This document shows, piece by piece, positions 24,324 through 34,948 of a stretch of DNA of 64,000 bases. Within the stretch, counting starts at the first letter, position 1. Each line of letters starts with the position of its first letter. The notes under the pieces were generated by a model. It worked only from the letters and a program-made list of their open reading frames with translations. It was not told the origin of the DNA and ran no database searches. The stretch is taken from positions 5,208,001 to 5,272,000 of the forward strand of contig OY992834.1 of NCBI GenBank assembly GCA_963921425.1, read 5' to 3'. Position numbers and translations under genes: made by a program. The stretch is from Dryas octopetala. Its lineage: Eukaryota > Streptophyta > Magnoliopsida > Rosales > Rosaceae.

Positions 24324-24330
24324 GATAACG
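24316..24330 (-). other. Primer-binding site region
   Basis: Directly internal to the 5' LTR the element strand reads CGTTATCAGCACGAA. It occupies the tRNA primer position and resembles the tRNA-complementary TATCAG core seen in other plant copia elements. The tRNA is not determined. Confidence 0.6.
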
Positions 24331-24518
24331 TGTTGTAAAAGTATGTGAAAATCTAGGGTTTGTGGAAGAGAGGAGGCAGAGAGAATATGATCAGTTCATC
24401 TTATTCATGTTATAAATATCCTTATATAGAAGTAGGGTTTACTAGGTTTTGTATATTTACTAGTATGCCCCTACAACTAATTACAGGGATAGCCACATAT
24501 AACAATATATTTACAACA
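24331..24518 (-). repeat. 5' LTR of the copia element
   Basis: 188 bp, identical to the 3' LTR. It contains a minus-strand TATA box, TATATAAG, at 24421-24428, a plausible start for genomic RNA. It is flanked outside by the ACAAA duplication at 24519-24523. Confidence 0.95.
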
Positions 24519-24814
24519 ACAAATTTATTTTAGACTCTGCGCGCAACTTAAATTGAGATCCCATGTTTCACACAATTATGAACATCTGACATTCTTTTGG
24601 TAGGTGCTCGTAGTACGTACTAGTAAAATAACAACAATAATAAAGTAATAAAACAAAAAAAATCAATTACTTATAATAAGTTCCAAACAAGTTCCATAAA
24701 ACTTGTGAGTGTCATCAGCAAACACAAGCACAAAAGGCATGTCTATGAACTAACGAACAATGCTTGGCTTCTTCAAGTAAGGAGCCATTTCTCCTAATTA
24801 GTGGCCAATCACGA

Positions 24815-25178
24815 TCATTTATATGCCACAGCCTCATCTGGATTAATGCTCTTGCATATATAGCTCCTTCCCCTTAAACACATTCTGTAATAGTTCCTGC
24901 ACTTTGGGAATTCTAGAAGATCCCCCGGCAAGAACAACATCATCAACACTGCTTATGTCCATCTTAGCATCCTTCAAACACTTCTCCACAGGCTCCATAC
25001 ACTTGTTGAAGAAATCCATGTTCAATTGTTCAAATTTGGCACGGGTAATAGTTGCATATAATTGCCACACTGCCACTCATGAATACGTTGTCCCCAGATC
25101 AATCCCTATTGAATGACCATCTTCTACTCTCTCTGGCTTTGACTCCTCATATGATATTTTCAGTCTTTTATTTGCCAT
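24815..25178 (-). pseudogene. HSP70 pseudogene, internally deleted
   Basis: The frame starts at an ATG at 25178 and reaches the HSP70 signature IGIDLGTTYS. A TGA follows where the family has Cys (25077-25079). After VAVWQ the sequence jumps to [12 protein letters not shown], so most of the nucleotide-binding domain (roughly 250-280 residues) is missing. It continues through [28 protein letters not shown] and GKEL. A small insertion then shifts the frame: the family sequence [10 protein letters not shown] is readable in the next frame before a stop at 24815. A stop, a large deletion and a frameshift together make it non-functional. It lies between duplicated non-coding blocks. The cytosolic HSP70 class is inferred from the motifs. 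Confidence 0.93.
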
Positions 25179-26239
25179 TCTCGATCAGTTCAAGAACTCA
25201 AAGCTAAATCACAAATACTAGCTTCTTGGGCGCGTGGCTAGTGTCTGAGGCTGAACGCGGAGAATGTCCCAATTGCAGGGCCTTCTTTTCCACCCATTCT
25301 CAACTCAAAGCCTGAACGTAGAGAATGCATGTCCTTTAAATTTCCTACAACTTACTACTAAAGTGCGTAACTTGAGAGAGGTCAAGTGAGAATAGGAAAA
25401 CTGTCCGAGTTACATGTATATTTGTTTGAGTATATTTTAAGTGTTCATCAATTTTTCTTGTTGTTGTTGAGGTTTTACTATTACATATATGTATATTTAT
25501 ATATATATCTAAAAAACACATCAATCTAAAACTTAAGGAACTGAAGCTATGAAATCAAAATGACCAGAGAGGGAGAGGGAATCAAAGGTCTTACCTTTCA
25601 AAGAGAATATTTATAACCGAAAAATCAAACCCTAAACACACAATCAAAGGCCTAATATAGGCTTAAAATTCTAATCCTACTAGCTAGGAAACTTAAGGGA
25701 AAGTCTAATTAACCAATCAAAGTAAACCAAAATCAAACAGGAAACAAAAAAAAAATTACAATTCGGCACAACTTTCCTAATTAAAAAATTGGAACTTAGT
25801 TTTGAGGGCCTAAATGATATTTTTTGGCCAAAAATTACCCCTACATAACAGCTATAGTGGCGGGTCTTGTTTATTCGCCTAATTCCTAATTCCGACACCA
25901 AAATTACCATAAGCTATTTTTTCACTTTTGCATCTGTCTATGAATTGTTCCCCTAACCGCTCTAGCTACATCAACAATTAATAAAACTTTTGGTGTGACA
26001 AAAGTTCTTACTTTTTTTTGGTTTGAAAATGGTAGGCCTTTTATATGAAAAAGAGCAGTCATCTGAAGCAGACTAAACCAAAATCAGAATGTCTCCAAGG
26101 TTACTTCTCCCCTGCCTCAATGTCCCCAAACATATGACCACTTTTTCAAGGTTATTTTGGTCACCAAAGCCATGGAGTCCAGAAAAAATTAAGAAAACCT
26201 AGAAATCCTGAGAGATTAAGGATAATTTTTCATGTTTTC
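25179..26239. other. Intergenic; nothing gene-like seen
   Basis: AT-rich. Short open frames (for example 25680-25910) have no recognisable motif. Confidence 0.6.
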
Positions 26240-27859
26240 TCAATTGTCTCCAATGTTGTAACAAATTTGGCAATGTAATTAAGCAATAAAAGTACTCCAA
26301 TTAGCGTATTACAGTTTTTTTTCACTATATTCTAGTGAACAATAAGAAATATAACGCAATATAAGGGAACTTAATTTGGTTCAGTGAGCAGAAGTGAGCA
26401 AACATGCATGTAGGAACTGAATTACTATGCAGTTGGGGGAATGTAACTAAAAGGGTCTCTGAGCTTAAAGTCTCAATATTAGTCCTAACTGGATGTACCC
26501 TTTCAAAAAAAAATTCATGCTAAACTGGATTTCAATTCTTAGCCAAAAAGAAAAGAAAATTAAGGATCTTTATGCTATCTTTTCGGATTAGTGCTCATGA
26601 CTGAGAGGTCAAAGTTCTTTAGGCATAGTGGCTGCAACTCTACTACAGTCTACAATATCAACTTGAAAATCTCAAACAGCAGCAGCCAGCAATATTGGCT
26701 CATAGTAATCTTATCGATCCCCGGATTAACCATCTGTTTAATTCAATCCATGGTTTGCTTTAACAACCGAGTTGAAAGATACTATCACATGCTTCTATAT
26801 GACCTGATCACCTAATTGAGTTGTGGAATATGTACTTGGTGAAAGTCATACTTCACATTCACATACATACCAACAGAGAGAGCAAGAGAGCGGTTAAGAC
26901 ATAAGGGAACAATTTGTGATACATTCCCTATATCTTTAATAAAATTTGTCCTAGTTTATGATGATTAATTAGTGGAACCTTCTGTTTATTATGGCATTTA
27001 AGGCAACTTTGGGCCAGAGCATGTGAAAAGAGAAAGCAGGGTGGATTCTAATTCGTCCAATTCGTCTCTCACCTGAATGTGTCCATTTGACAGAAAATAT
27101 ACTCTGGTTTGGTATGGCTTGGTTGTTTTCTTGATTAAATATATTGTCATTGAAAGATCTTTTGTATAAGATTAATTGATAATCTAACTAATATCCATTA
27201 CCACAAAATTTGCAGGATTGTTTAACTAAATCTTGTGATTGATTGAAACGTGCATCTTGTCTTATTCGGTCGTGTCCTATTTGGCTATCTGGTATAGAAT
27301 ATAACATAGTTATATACAAAATATATATTATACAAGTATGTTACAAAAATGTGGTATCCATACAATTGCTTTTAGTTAAATAATCATGTATCATGTGCTA
27401 TCTTACATATTTATTTGAATCACTGATACTTACATATTCCCATGCCTGCAGGCGTTTCCCTTTTACAGTATTACATGACCACCAGCCTCCACACCATTGT
27501 CTTTATGCTGTAAATTAAATAGTTGATGGTCTTTCACTTCTGCAGATTTATACATGCATACGCTAGCAATCAGCAGAAGAAGATTTTATTCCTAATGATG
27601 AGGTCAAATTAAATTGAACTAGGCCCATATAATTAATTAATTAATTAATTGTCTGCAGTTTCATCACTAAGTGGATGACTGTCTCACATGCCTCCATGTG
27701 AGCTACATGTTCCAACCCTCCAAACTAGCAGCTGAAAACCCAAGGGTATAGCATAGAATTCATATGACCATCTACCCACATAACAATAAAAATTAAATCA
27801 CAAAGGAAAAAGAAAAAAGTAAACAACAACTAGCAACCAAAATTCAGTCAGCTTTGTAA

Positions 27860-27913
<54 letters not shown>

Positions 27914-28225
27914 GTTAAGGGAACATGAGACATCAATCCCTATATTTTTGTTCAAACTGAAAACTTGTAAACAAAACAAATTCAGATGTGAATGGAGAGG
28001 ATTGAGGGACAAGAAATCGTCTAAGATGATTGAATGGGTTATAATAGTTTAGTTTGGGTTCTTATTCTTGGCTAACTATAATCTTGATTTTATGATTAAT
28101 TATGGTCTTGATTAGAGGAGGGAGATCTTGTTCACCTAATTGTTGTGAATCTCATCTTGGTATCTGTGAATTGTGACGTCATTAGCAAGGGAGTGATGCA
28201 GAGTGCCATTAGAATTATACACTTC
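26240..28225. repeat. Segmental duplication, copy B (non-coding, ~2.0 kb)
   Basis: Colinear with copy A (12245-14690); shared blocks are listed there. It differs by indels and by expansion of a GA microsatellite at 27866. It lies ~3 kb on the 3' side of the MIR172 hairpin, given that gene's minus-strand orientation. Between copies A and B sit the copia insertion and the HSP70 pseudogene. Confidence 0.85.
27866..27911. repeat. (GA)n microsatellite
   Basis: About 22 uninterrupted GA units inside copy B. Copy A has only a few units at the corresponding place (about 14225). Confidence 0.95.
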
Positions 28226-29849
28226 ATGGGTACATGTGGTACAAAAAGTTGGAAACAAAGCCCATAAGGCCCAAGAAATATCATAATACCCAAAGGTGAA
28301 ATCCCACCCACAAAATCAGATGAGGTTTTTTCAAATTTTTCGACTAGGAGTGTATCCATCAGATTATAAGATGTAAATATGTAAATCATGTAATTGAATA
28401 TTTGAAACGTATCACTAGTTTGGGGAGAAATAAAAGAAAAGTATCACTAGATTTTACATGAATAATATTAAAACCAAAATGAATAATAATAGCAAGCTCC
28501 TCTCCGCCCAGAGAACCTCTGCGAACGTTCATGCTTATAATCAAAAGGGACTATGGCAATAGTACGTACTCACTGCCTCCTTATAGCCTCGGCTGCTTAT
28601 ACAATATGACTCCTTAAGTGATGAAGGATTATAAGAAAATTAATTGGGATTTTGTACCAATAAAGAATATTAATAGGGATTAACATAGATCAAATATTTG
28701 ATTTCTCTTAATGTAACAAAAAGTAAATAAATAACATGATTACTGACAAGAAGTTCACCGGCCCCTACGTGAGAGATAATGATCACACCTTATATATGGA
28801 TTATGGAGAAGTACTGTTTCCATAAGAAGAATGTCAAATTGATGCTAATGGACATTGCAGACCACACTGATCTGAGTACATATAATGTGTGGGTTCCAAG
28901 CATTAATAGGTGTAAAGGAGCTTTTATTATGCCAACTTTACATTCCGTTTGGTCATGGCTGGATTATTCAAGAACAAAACATAACAAAAAGAAATTAAGA
29001 GGCTGCTTTTCTCTAATACAATTAATACCTCAATTACAAACCAAGAACCATGTAATTAAATCACACACATATATAGGCGTCATATCTAGGTATCTACAAT
29101 TTCAAGTACTATAAAAACAAACTGTGTACTGAAATCTTCATTTGAAAAACACTAGATCGATGCTTTGAAGTAGTATTAGGATCTCCACTGCGCGCCTTGC
29201 ACATGAGATATTAAAACCACACATGCGCTGAAAGAAAAAACAGTGGAAACTCGAATCAACTTTCAATTAAGCTTATATATATAATTACAAATTTAGAACA
29301 GGTACCATGTAATGCTATTAAGTCGTTGGAATTAAGAAATAATTTCCACATTTAAGTGAACTTGTGATGCGCATAAGATATACGTACAAGTTTTCCCTTG
29401 GCATGATGTAGTACACTGTACACTTCACAAACTCCTTCTTGCTAAAACTTCTGTAGATAAATTTATGCACATGCATTTAACCGTTTCTGGCTCCATCTAC
29501 TTGATTGCTACAGATTGGTCTTTCAGAACAATGCAAACTAATTAAAGTTATAAATTACTTGTATTTATAGTATTTTCCCACTTGTTATATATATAGCGAT
29601 GATATCCGTGTAAATATTTAGAAAAAGTAGCTAGCCCTACAACTTCAAGAAAGAAGATATATAGTTAAAGATATCAATCAAGTATACTTGACCCAATTTT
29701 GAACATCATGGCATTCGTAGCAGCTAGTGCAGGAGTAATAACAAAGGGGACAAAGACAACAACAAAGGAATGAAACAAAAAAGATCAATTACTTAGAAGT
29801 TTCCCTCATCAGTACGTACTGCAAGTGAAATAATTAATACACATCAGGA

Positions 29850-29886
<37 letters not shown>

Positions 29887-31280
29887 TAAATCTGAAGCTT
29901 TTGTCCTTGAGGTTATACCCAAATGCTAGCTTTCAAAACACGTACTACAAACGCTCAAAATGTGAAAAACTGAACATGTGTAACGTATATATATGTATAT
30001 ATACATATATAAGCTGCTATATATGTTTGAGTTTGACTAGCTAGCAATGACACATTAGAATCCCACATGCAATAAGAGTAATTTTGGCTTCACCAAACCC
30101 TAATTGGTCATGAAAAGTGAAGTACTGAAAATCAGCCCCATCCATAAACTGAAAAACTTAACTTAATTAGTTCAAATATTTTCAAACGTTGAGTACAAAG
30201 ATTACAATTAAGAAACTATAGAATAAGTCTTGAAAAGAAAGACAAATGGTATGCGTACAATATGAAAGTGAAAAGTGAATAGTGGGGCAGTAAAAAGAAA
30301 TTGTGATCATCATAGCGAATTTGAGAAGCAAGCAGACAAACCAAAACTGGAGGGATTTCAACACGTATGGCCACAAAAACATGATTGTATGTGTGACTCA
30401 TTCACTAGAAGCTAGCTTAATGTTCCAAATTATGACTCATATATGTCTGTAAGAGAAAAGGCTGATCACCAATCTGAAAAGCTAAGCTAGCTAGCCACCT
30501 GCACGTACAGCCATCCATTACATTACAGATGATGATCAAGAGATCTAGAGTTATTAATAAGAAAAATAAAAACAGAAAAATCTTTAGAGTGCTCAAAAGT
30601 ATCCACGAAATAAAAGAAGCCATTTGGCCATGATGTCTTGTGGTTCGTATTTTCGACCAAAGTACAGACATTCCTGAGATCTGGGGTACTGTTTCAGTTC
30701 TGTGTTCTGCCAACTCAGAGAAATAAATATTAACTGACCGCTAAAAATTGCAAAGCCGTAGCTAAAACCTACATTAAAACCTCGAGATCAAAATTAACAA
30801 AGACTATTTGCTACAACATCTTATCACATATTCACATGGATCAATAGCATCGTCCCCACTCTGATCCATCCCCCTTTATTAATTCTCGATAACGACATAT
30901 ATGAAGAGCATTGTAAAACTCGAATTTAAGGGTGCAAGTGGGGGAGGGGGCTAACCGACACAAGCTCCGAAGCATGTTTAGGTAAAAGTATTGATCGAGC
31001 ACAGCGTACTAGTATTATGTGGTATATACAAATCAACAGGCCAATAGTAACACAAGCATCGCTTTTAAGGTTCAACTTAAACATGATTAAAAAATGTTCA
31101 AATGTTGAAACAACAACAATAACAATGTCCTTCACATATATAATTAATAAACTCACCAACTATCACTAACCTCGACAGGATAAGAAAAAAAGAAAAATGT
31201 TACCTACTATGCACCATATTCAATATCGACATCGATCCAACTGTGAGAGCAAGTAAATATATATACGCATATATGTATAG
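28226..31280. other. Intergenic 3' side of MIR172; nothing gene-like seen
   Basis: AT-rich, with an (AT)n microsatellite at 29853-29882 and palindromic TATATA runs near 29990-30010. The longest frame (28779-29114 plus, 111 codons) has no recognisable motif. Part of the region may belong to the MIR172 primary transcript. Confidence 0.5.
29853..29882. repeat. (AT)n microsatellite
   Basis: About 15 AT units, uninterrupted. Confidence 0.9.
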
Positions 31281-31382
31281 CCATTGATTGCCGCTGCAGC
31301 ATCATCAAGATTCCCAGATCAGAGGGGCTTCAAGAGCCCAAAGGATTGTGAATCTTGATGATGCTCCACCCGCAAACAGTGA
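31281..31382 (-). ncRNA. MIR172: MIR172 precursor hairpin
   Basis: Read on the minus strand, the 5' arm GGAGCATCATCAAGATTCAC (31347-31367) pairs with a 3' arm starting GGAATCTTGATGATGCTGCA (31294-31314). I recognise both as canonical plant miR172 5p and 3p sequences. Pairing continues into the lower stem (ACTGTTTGCGGGT against GCGGCAATCAATG with a few mismatches) and a short inner stem (GGGCT/AGCCC), giving a ~100-nt hairpin with the mature strand on the 3' arm, as in the family. Plus-strand reading would give a non-canonical TGAATC...CTCCAC 3p, so minus is preferred. miR172 represses AP2/TOE-type mRNAs and so controls juvenile-to-adult change, flowering and floral organ identity. Confidence 0.95.
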
Positions 31383-32080
31383 CTGTTTTTCTTCTTTAGA
31401 TCCACCCATCGATCTTTGTCATCACCCCCATGCAAAAGAGAGTAGTAATCAAAAGGAAATCGAAAGACAAGGGAACCCTAATTATAACCCTAAATTGATC
31501 TAAGCCCAGGAAAGAAAAGTAGAGGATTAAAGCTAGGTAGGGTGAGGCTATATATTGATTCACCACATAAAAAGCATAAAAGAGTCCGAACCACGATGTG
31601 AATGTGATGGAGAAGGTATATGAAAAAAGACCCCCATGGGAAAGTTTTAATTAAAAGAAAAGGAAAGGGTCGCTAGCTCTGTGGTTAAACCCACAATGAA
31701 AAACTGATGAAAATATGAAAAGAAATATAAGTAAAGGAGGCAGAGATCGATTGACTAGCAAAGCTAGAGGGTTGAAGAGAACTGATGAGGAGGGAGCACT
31801 GGTGAGGGTTTGGACTACTTTGGAGGGTATAAATACATAGAGCTAGCTTCACCCGAGGAGGAGAGAGTAGGAGGGGAGTATTGAATAAGACAAACAGAGA
31901 GAGAGAGAGATGGGATTAATTAGTTGGTGATGAGAGATTTGTCAGGGAGAGAGAGAGTAGAGGCATATACAACACAGTTATCAATCGTAATCCTTGGCTA
32001 CCAAATTGAACCAAAAATTTAAACCTCTCTGACCCAATCTCCTTTCCACAGATGTCAACAGAATAATAGCAGATGCCACC
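31383..32080 (-). promoter_or_regulatory. Probable 5' part of pri-miR172 and its proximal promoter
   Basis: On the minus strand this is pyrimidine-rich leader-like sequence upstream of the hairpin, with CT-rich tracts near 31900-31960. A TATA-type octamer at 31828-31835 reads TATAAATA on the plus strand and the weaker TATTTATA on the minus strand. The transcription start is therefore not settled, and divergent plus-strand transcription is possible. No coding region is seen. Confidence 0.4.
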
Positions 32081-34229
32081 TCATCCATCTGCAAAATCGA
32101 AAAATAATTAAAACATGGATATATTGGATTTTTTTTTGGGTAGAAAAATTACATGAAAAGTAATTATCCAGTAATATTATTAATGAATGTAGTCAATTAG
32201 CTGTTCATATTGGGGTGGCGTTTAGGTTTGGAGTATATGTTGCGTCCTCCACAAGCATTACTTGAAGTGGGGGTGGGCTGAATCGACAGTAATTAAAACC
32301 CCTTGAGGATTCAGCCACACCCAGCTAGCTCATAGCTAGCTAGCTACTTGGCCCATCCATCAACCATGTATCACGGCACTATCTATACACATAGCTAGCT
32401 AGGGTTTTTTAAGGTTCCTTCCTTGTATTCATCCCTAATTTTCCTCTTTTGGATTCTTTTCAAGAGTCATTCTTACACGTTTACGCCCTTTAATAGGTCC
32501 CTTTTAAGTTTTCATGTCCGGTCTAATCCCTTCTTGGTTTTTCTAGTCTTCCCTCACCCCTTCATCTATACTAAAGCCTTACTTCCCAATTTCCATTATT
32601 CAATGCTTTTCATTATCATTGGCTCCAAATTTTGTTCATCAAATTTGTTAAATTTATTAAATTTTGTCCACTAAATAATGTAAGAAATTTTTTTTATTTA
32701 AATATGAGTAATCTTAACCTCATTTATTTATAACATGTAAAATAAGATAGTGACATGCATATATACGTCATTTTTGTATTGATAAGAAAATTCGATAATC
32801 AATGCTAAATTTCTAATATCATTGTCTCCAACTCTCCATCACCTATCTTGTAGTTTAATGGTATTTCTATTTTTATTATTGGAAAAAAAAATTAAGTTCG
32901 AATCCTCCATCACTAAGAAAAAGGAAATTATAAGTAGTAATATAATTGGCTCCATCGTGGGCACATTTAGTTTTATTAAATAAGGTTATTGTTTTTATTT
33001 TCTTTCAAACTCCATTCCACCAGACATGTGGAGCATTTATATCTCGTCAACTTTGCCCCTTAGTAATTAAATGCGGTTCTTCCCCACCCCATTCTACTTG
33101 TGTAAGGTTATTCTTCGTTTTCTTTACTACTCACTGCAGGCCTGGCATTAACCAAACTTCATGTTAATTGGCCATTATTATTTTGATCTGTAACTACTTG
33201 AATTGGCCATTTGCATCACTCAAAGGCTCATTTGAACACGCAATATATATATTTGTCCACCATTTTTGAATGGGCAGCTGCAGTGCATGATGTATTAATG
33301 TATTGATGTGCATCTTAATTATTAGAGCATCGCAGCATGCTAGCTGGTCATTTTCTGAAAGATCTATTTTCCAATTTGAAAATGTACATATGCGGTCCCC
33401 TTCATTAATTTACACGCATTTGAACCAAACGTTACTTTGTGTTAGAGAATTCTTTTAAATACCACTTATAATTTATTCCTTAATTACCATATATGAAAGT
33501 TAGTAAAGTACCCAACAGAAGAAATACGTATATAATATACATATATAATTCAGTAATTTTTTTCAAAATAGGTTGAAAATTTTGGCAATAAGATATGTAA
33601 ACGACAAAATATATATGATTAATTTGTATTCAAGATCTCACATCATGAGTTTAAATACTCAATTACAAATATAAACTATTTGTAAATTAAATACTTATCC
33701 TCCACCTCCTCCATGATCGATACTTATGTTAGATCTCTTGTGCTAATTATGCATGTATGTACTCATCAAAGTTTGAGAAAGTTGTCATGATACTTACAGA
33801 TATTAGTGGATTAATTATGATAAGATATTTACCCGAATCTTGTTATATTAAAACATTTGTATTTGGGCCTATCACAGTCTATCCTATTACTTGCATACCG
33901 GACATGCGCACGCAATACCACATTACCACTTGTGAAAGATACGATTCCTTGGAGTAGAATATCGTTTTCATCAAAGAAAAAAATATTTTGGAAGGTAAAC
34001 ATAATTATGGCGTTTAAGATAAGCTTTAATCAAGAAATTAATTAATCCTAATAATCTATTAGTGGTATTTATCAAAAAATAATAATAATAATCTATAAGT
34101 GTGCTAGAGTCATTGCTTAATTGGGTGTCTTCTCACTTCTTCCTTTTAAGCAATACTCTATTTTTTATGAGAAATTTTTTCTTACAACGATAATTCAACA
34201 TGTAGCATACTGACATGGTGTCATTAATC
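32081..34229. other. Intergenic; nothing certain beyond a SINE-like fragment
   Basis: AT-rich, with AGCTAGCTAG runs near 32325-32400. The small frames in this stretch have no motif. The SINE-like piece at about 32845 is listed separately. Confidence 0.5.
32845..32915 (+). repeat. Degenerate tRNA-derived SINE-like fragment
   Basis: TAGTTTAATGGT (32851-32862) and AGTTCGAATCC (32895-32905) resemble Pol III A and B boxes at tRNA-like spacing, separated by T/A-rich decayed sequence. It fits the head of a plant SINE; no body or tail could be delimited. Confidence 0.35.
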
Positions 34230-34948
34230 CAGTGGCGGAGCCAACATAGGCCCACAAGGGTCACTTGACCCTTCTCACTAATTTCAAATCTTCCTTTGGC
34301 ATAGCTTGCTGACCCTCCTCACTCATACCTTGTTTTGTTTGAGTCTTGAACTATTCAATCTGTTTGGACTTGGGGGGGTTTGGCCATTTATTATCATTTA
34401 TTATTTTATTAGCTAGTTAATCCATTACCATTTACCTATTAGGCCATTAATCCATTTAAAGTGTTTACATATTATTATTACATCAAGAACTTTTCTATAT
34501 GCAAGACTTTAAAGAACGTACGCCTATATTTAATGGTTTTTTTTTTTTCACCTTTCGATCTTATTTTTTGCAAAATTTAATATTTTAGGGTATAAATAGT
34601 CAATTGAGACCCGTTTCTCAGTTTTAACTCTCATAATTTTGAACTCTCGTTTTTCGGTTATAATTTAGGTTAACTCTCGAATTTTGGGCGAACTTTGTCA
34701 AAAATTGAATAAAAAATGGTAATCAATATTCATAAAAAGAGCCACATTAAAGAATGCACATCATGTAGAGAGTTGTGTGTAAATATGTATACCCACACAC
34801 ATATATACATATAAATGTATTGAAAAGATTTATGAATCAATATTAAGAATTTTGTGTGCTATTAGATGAATTTGTTTTTTTCCTTTATTGTCATGGTTAA
34901 TTAAAAATTAACCCTCCCATAACAAAATTTCTGGTTCCGCAGCCACTG
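34230..34948. mobile_element. Non-autonomous hAT-like DNA transposon (719 bp)
   Basis: The ends are inverted: CAGTGGCGGAGCCA at the left and TGGTTCCGCAGCCACTG at the right. The flanking 8-mers CATTAATC (34222-34229) and CATTAATT (34949-34956) match at 7 of 8 positions, as expected for a hAT 8-bp target duplication. The interior is AT-rich and has no transposase frame. Confidence 0.85.

Larger units (their letters stand above)
22933..24330 (-). other. Copia 5' leader, ~1.4 kb, non-coding
   Basis: Long for a copia leader. From the gag end outward it contains four small palindromes (23001-23146), a tRNA/SINE-like segment (about 23310-23380), a ~590-bp GC-rich tandem-repeat block (about 23410-23995), AT-rich DNA, and a ~75-bp tandem duplication abutting the primer site. 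Open frames in the GC-rich block are Ala/Gln/Gly repeats on both strands and are not taken as genes. Confidence 0.75.
17374..24518 (-). mobile_element. Complete Ty1/copia LTR retrotransposon (7,145 bp)
   Basis: The element is bounded by two 188-bp LTRs that I find identical base for base, each TG...CA, with a 5-bp ACAAA duplication. It is read on the minus strand: 5' LTR at 24331-24518, leader 22933-24330, gag 21844-22932, pol 18069-21647, then a 3' non-coding tract with a purine-rich PPT beside the 3' LTR. Domain order protease, integrase, RT, RNase H defines copia. Identical LTRs imply a recent insertion, yet gag and pol each contain one in-frame stop. This copy was therefore either mobilised in trans or mutated very recently. 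The GC-rich repeat and tRNA-like piece in the leader are unusual. Confidence 0.97.

Noticed and set aside
28779..29114. 111-codon open frame on the plus strand
   Set aside because: AT-rich, no recognisable motif, no promoter or splice context; most likely chance.
31281..31382. Plus-strand assignment of MIR172
   Set aside because: The plus-strand 3p would be a non-canonical variant, whereas the minus strand gives canonical 5p and 3p sequences and the conserved lower-stem GCGGCAAT.
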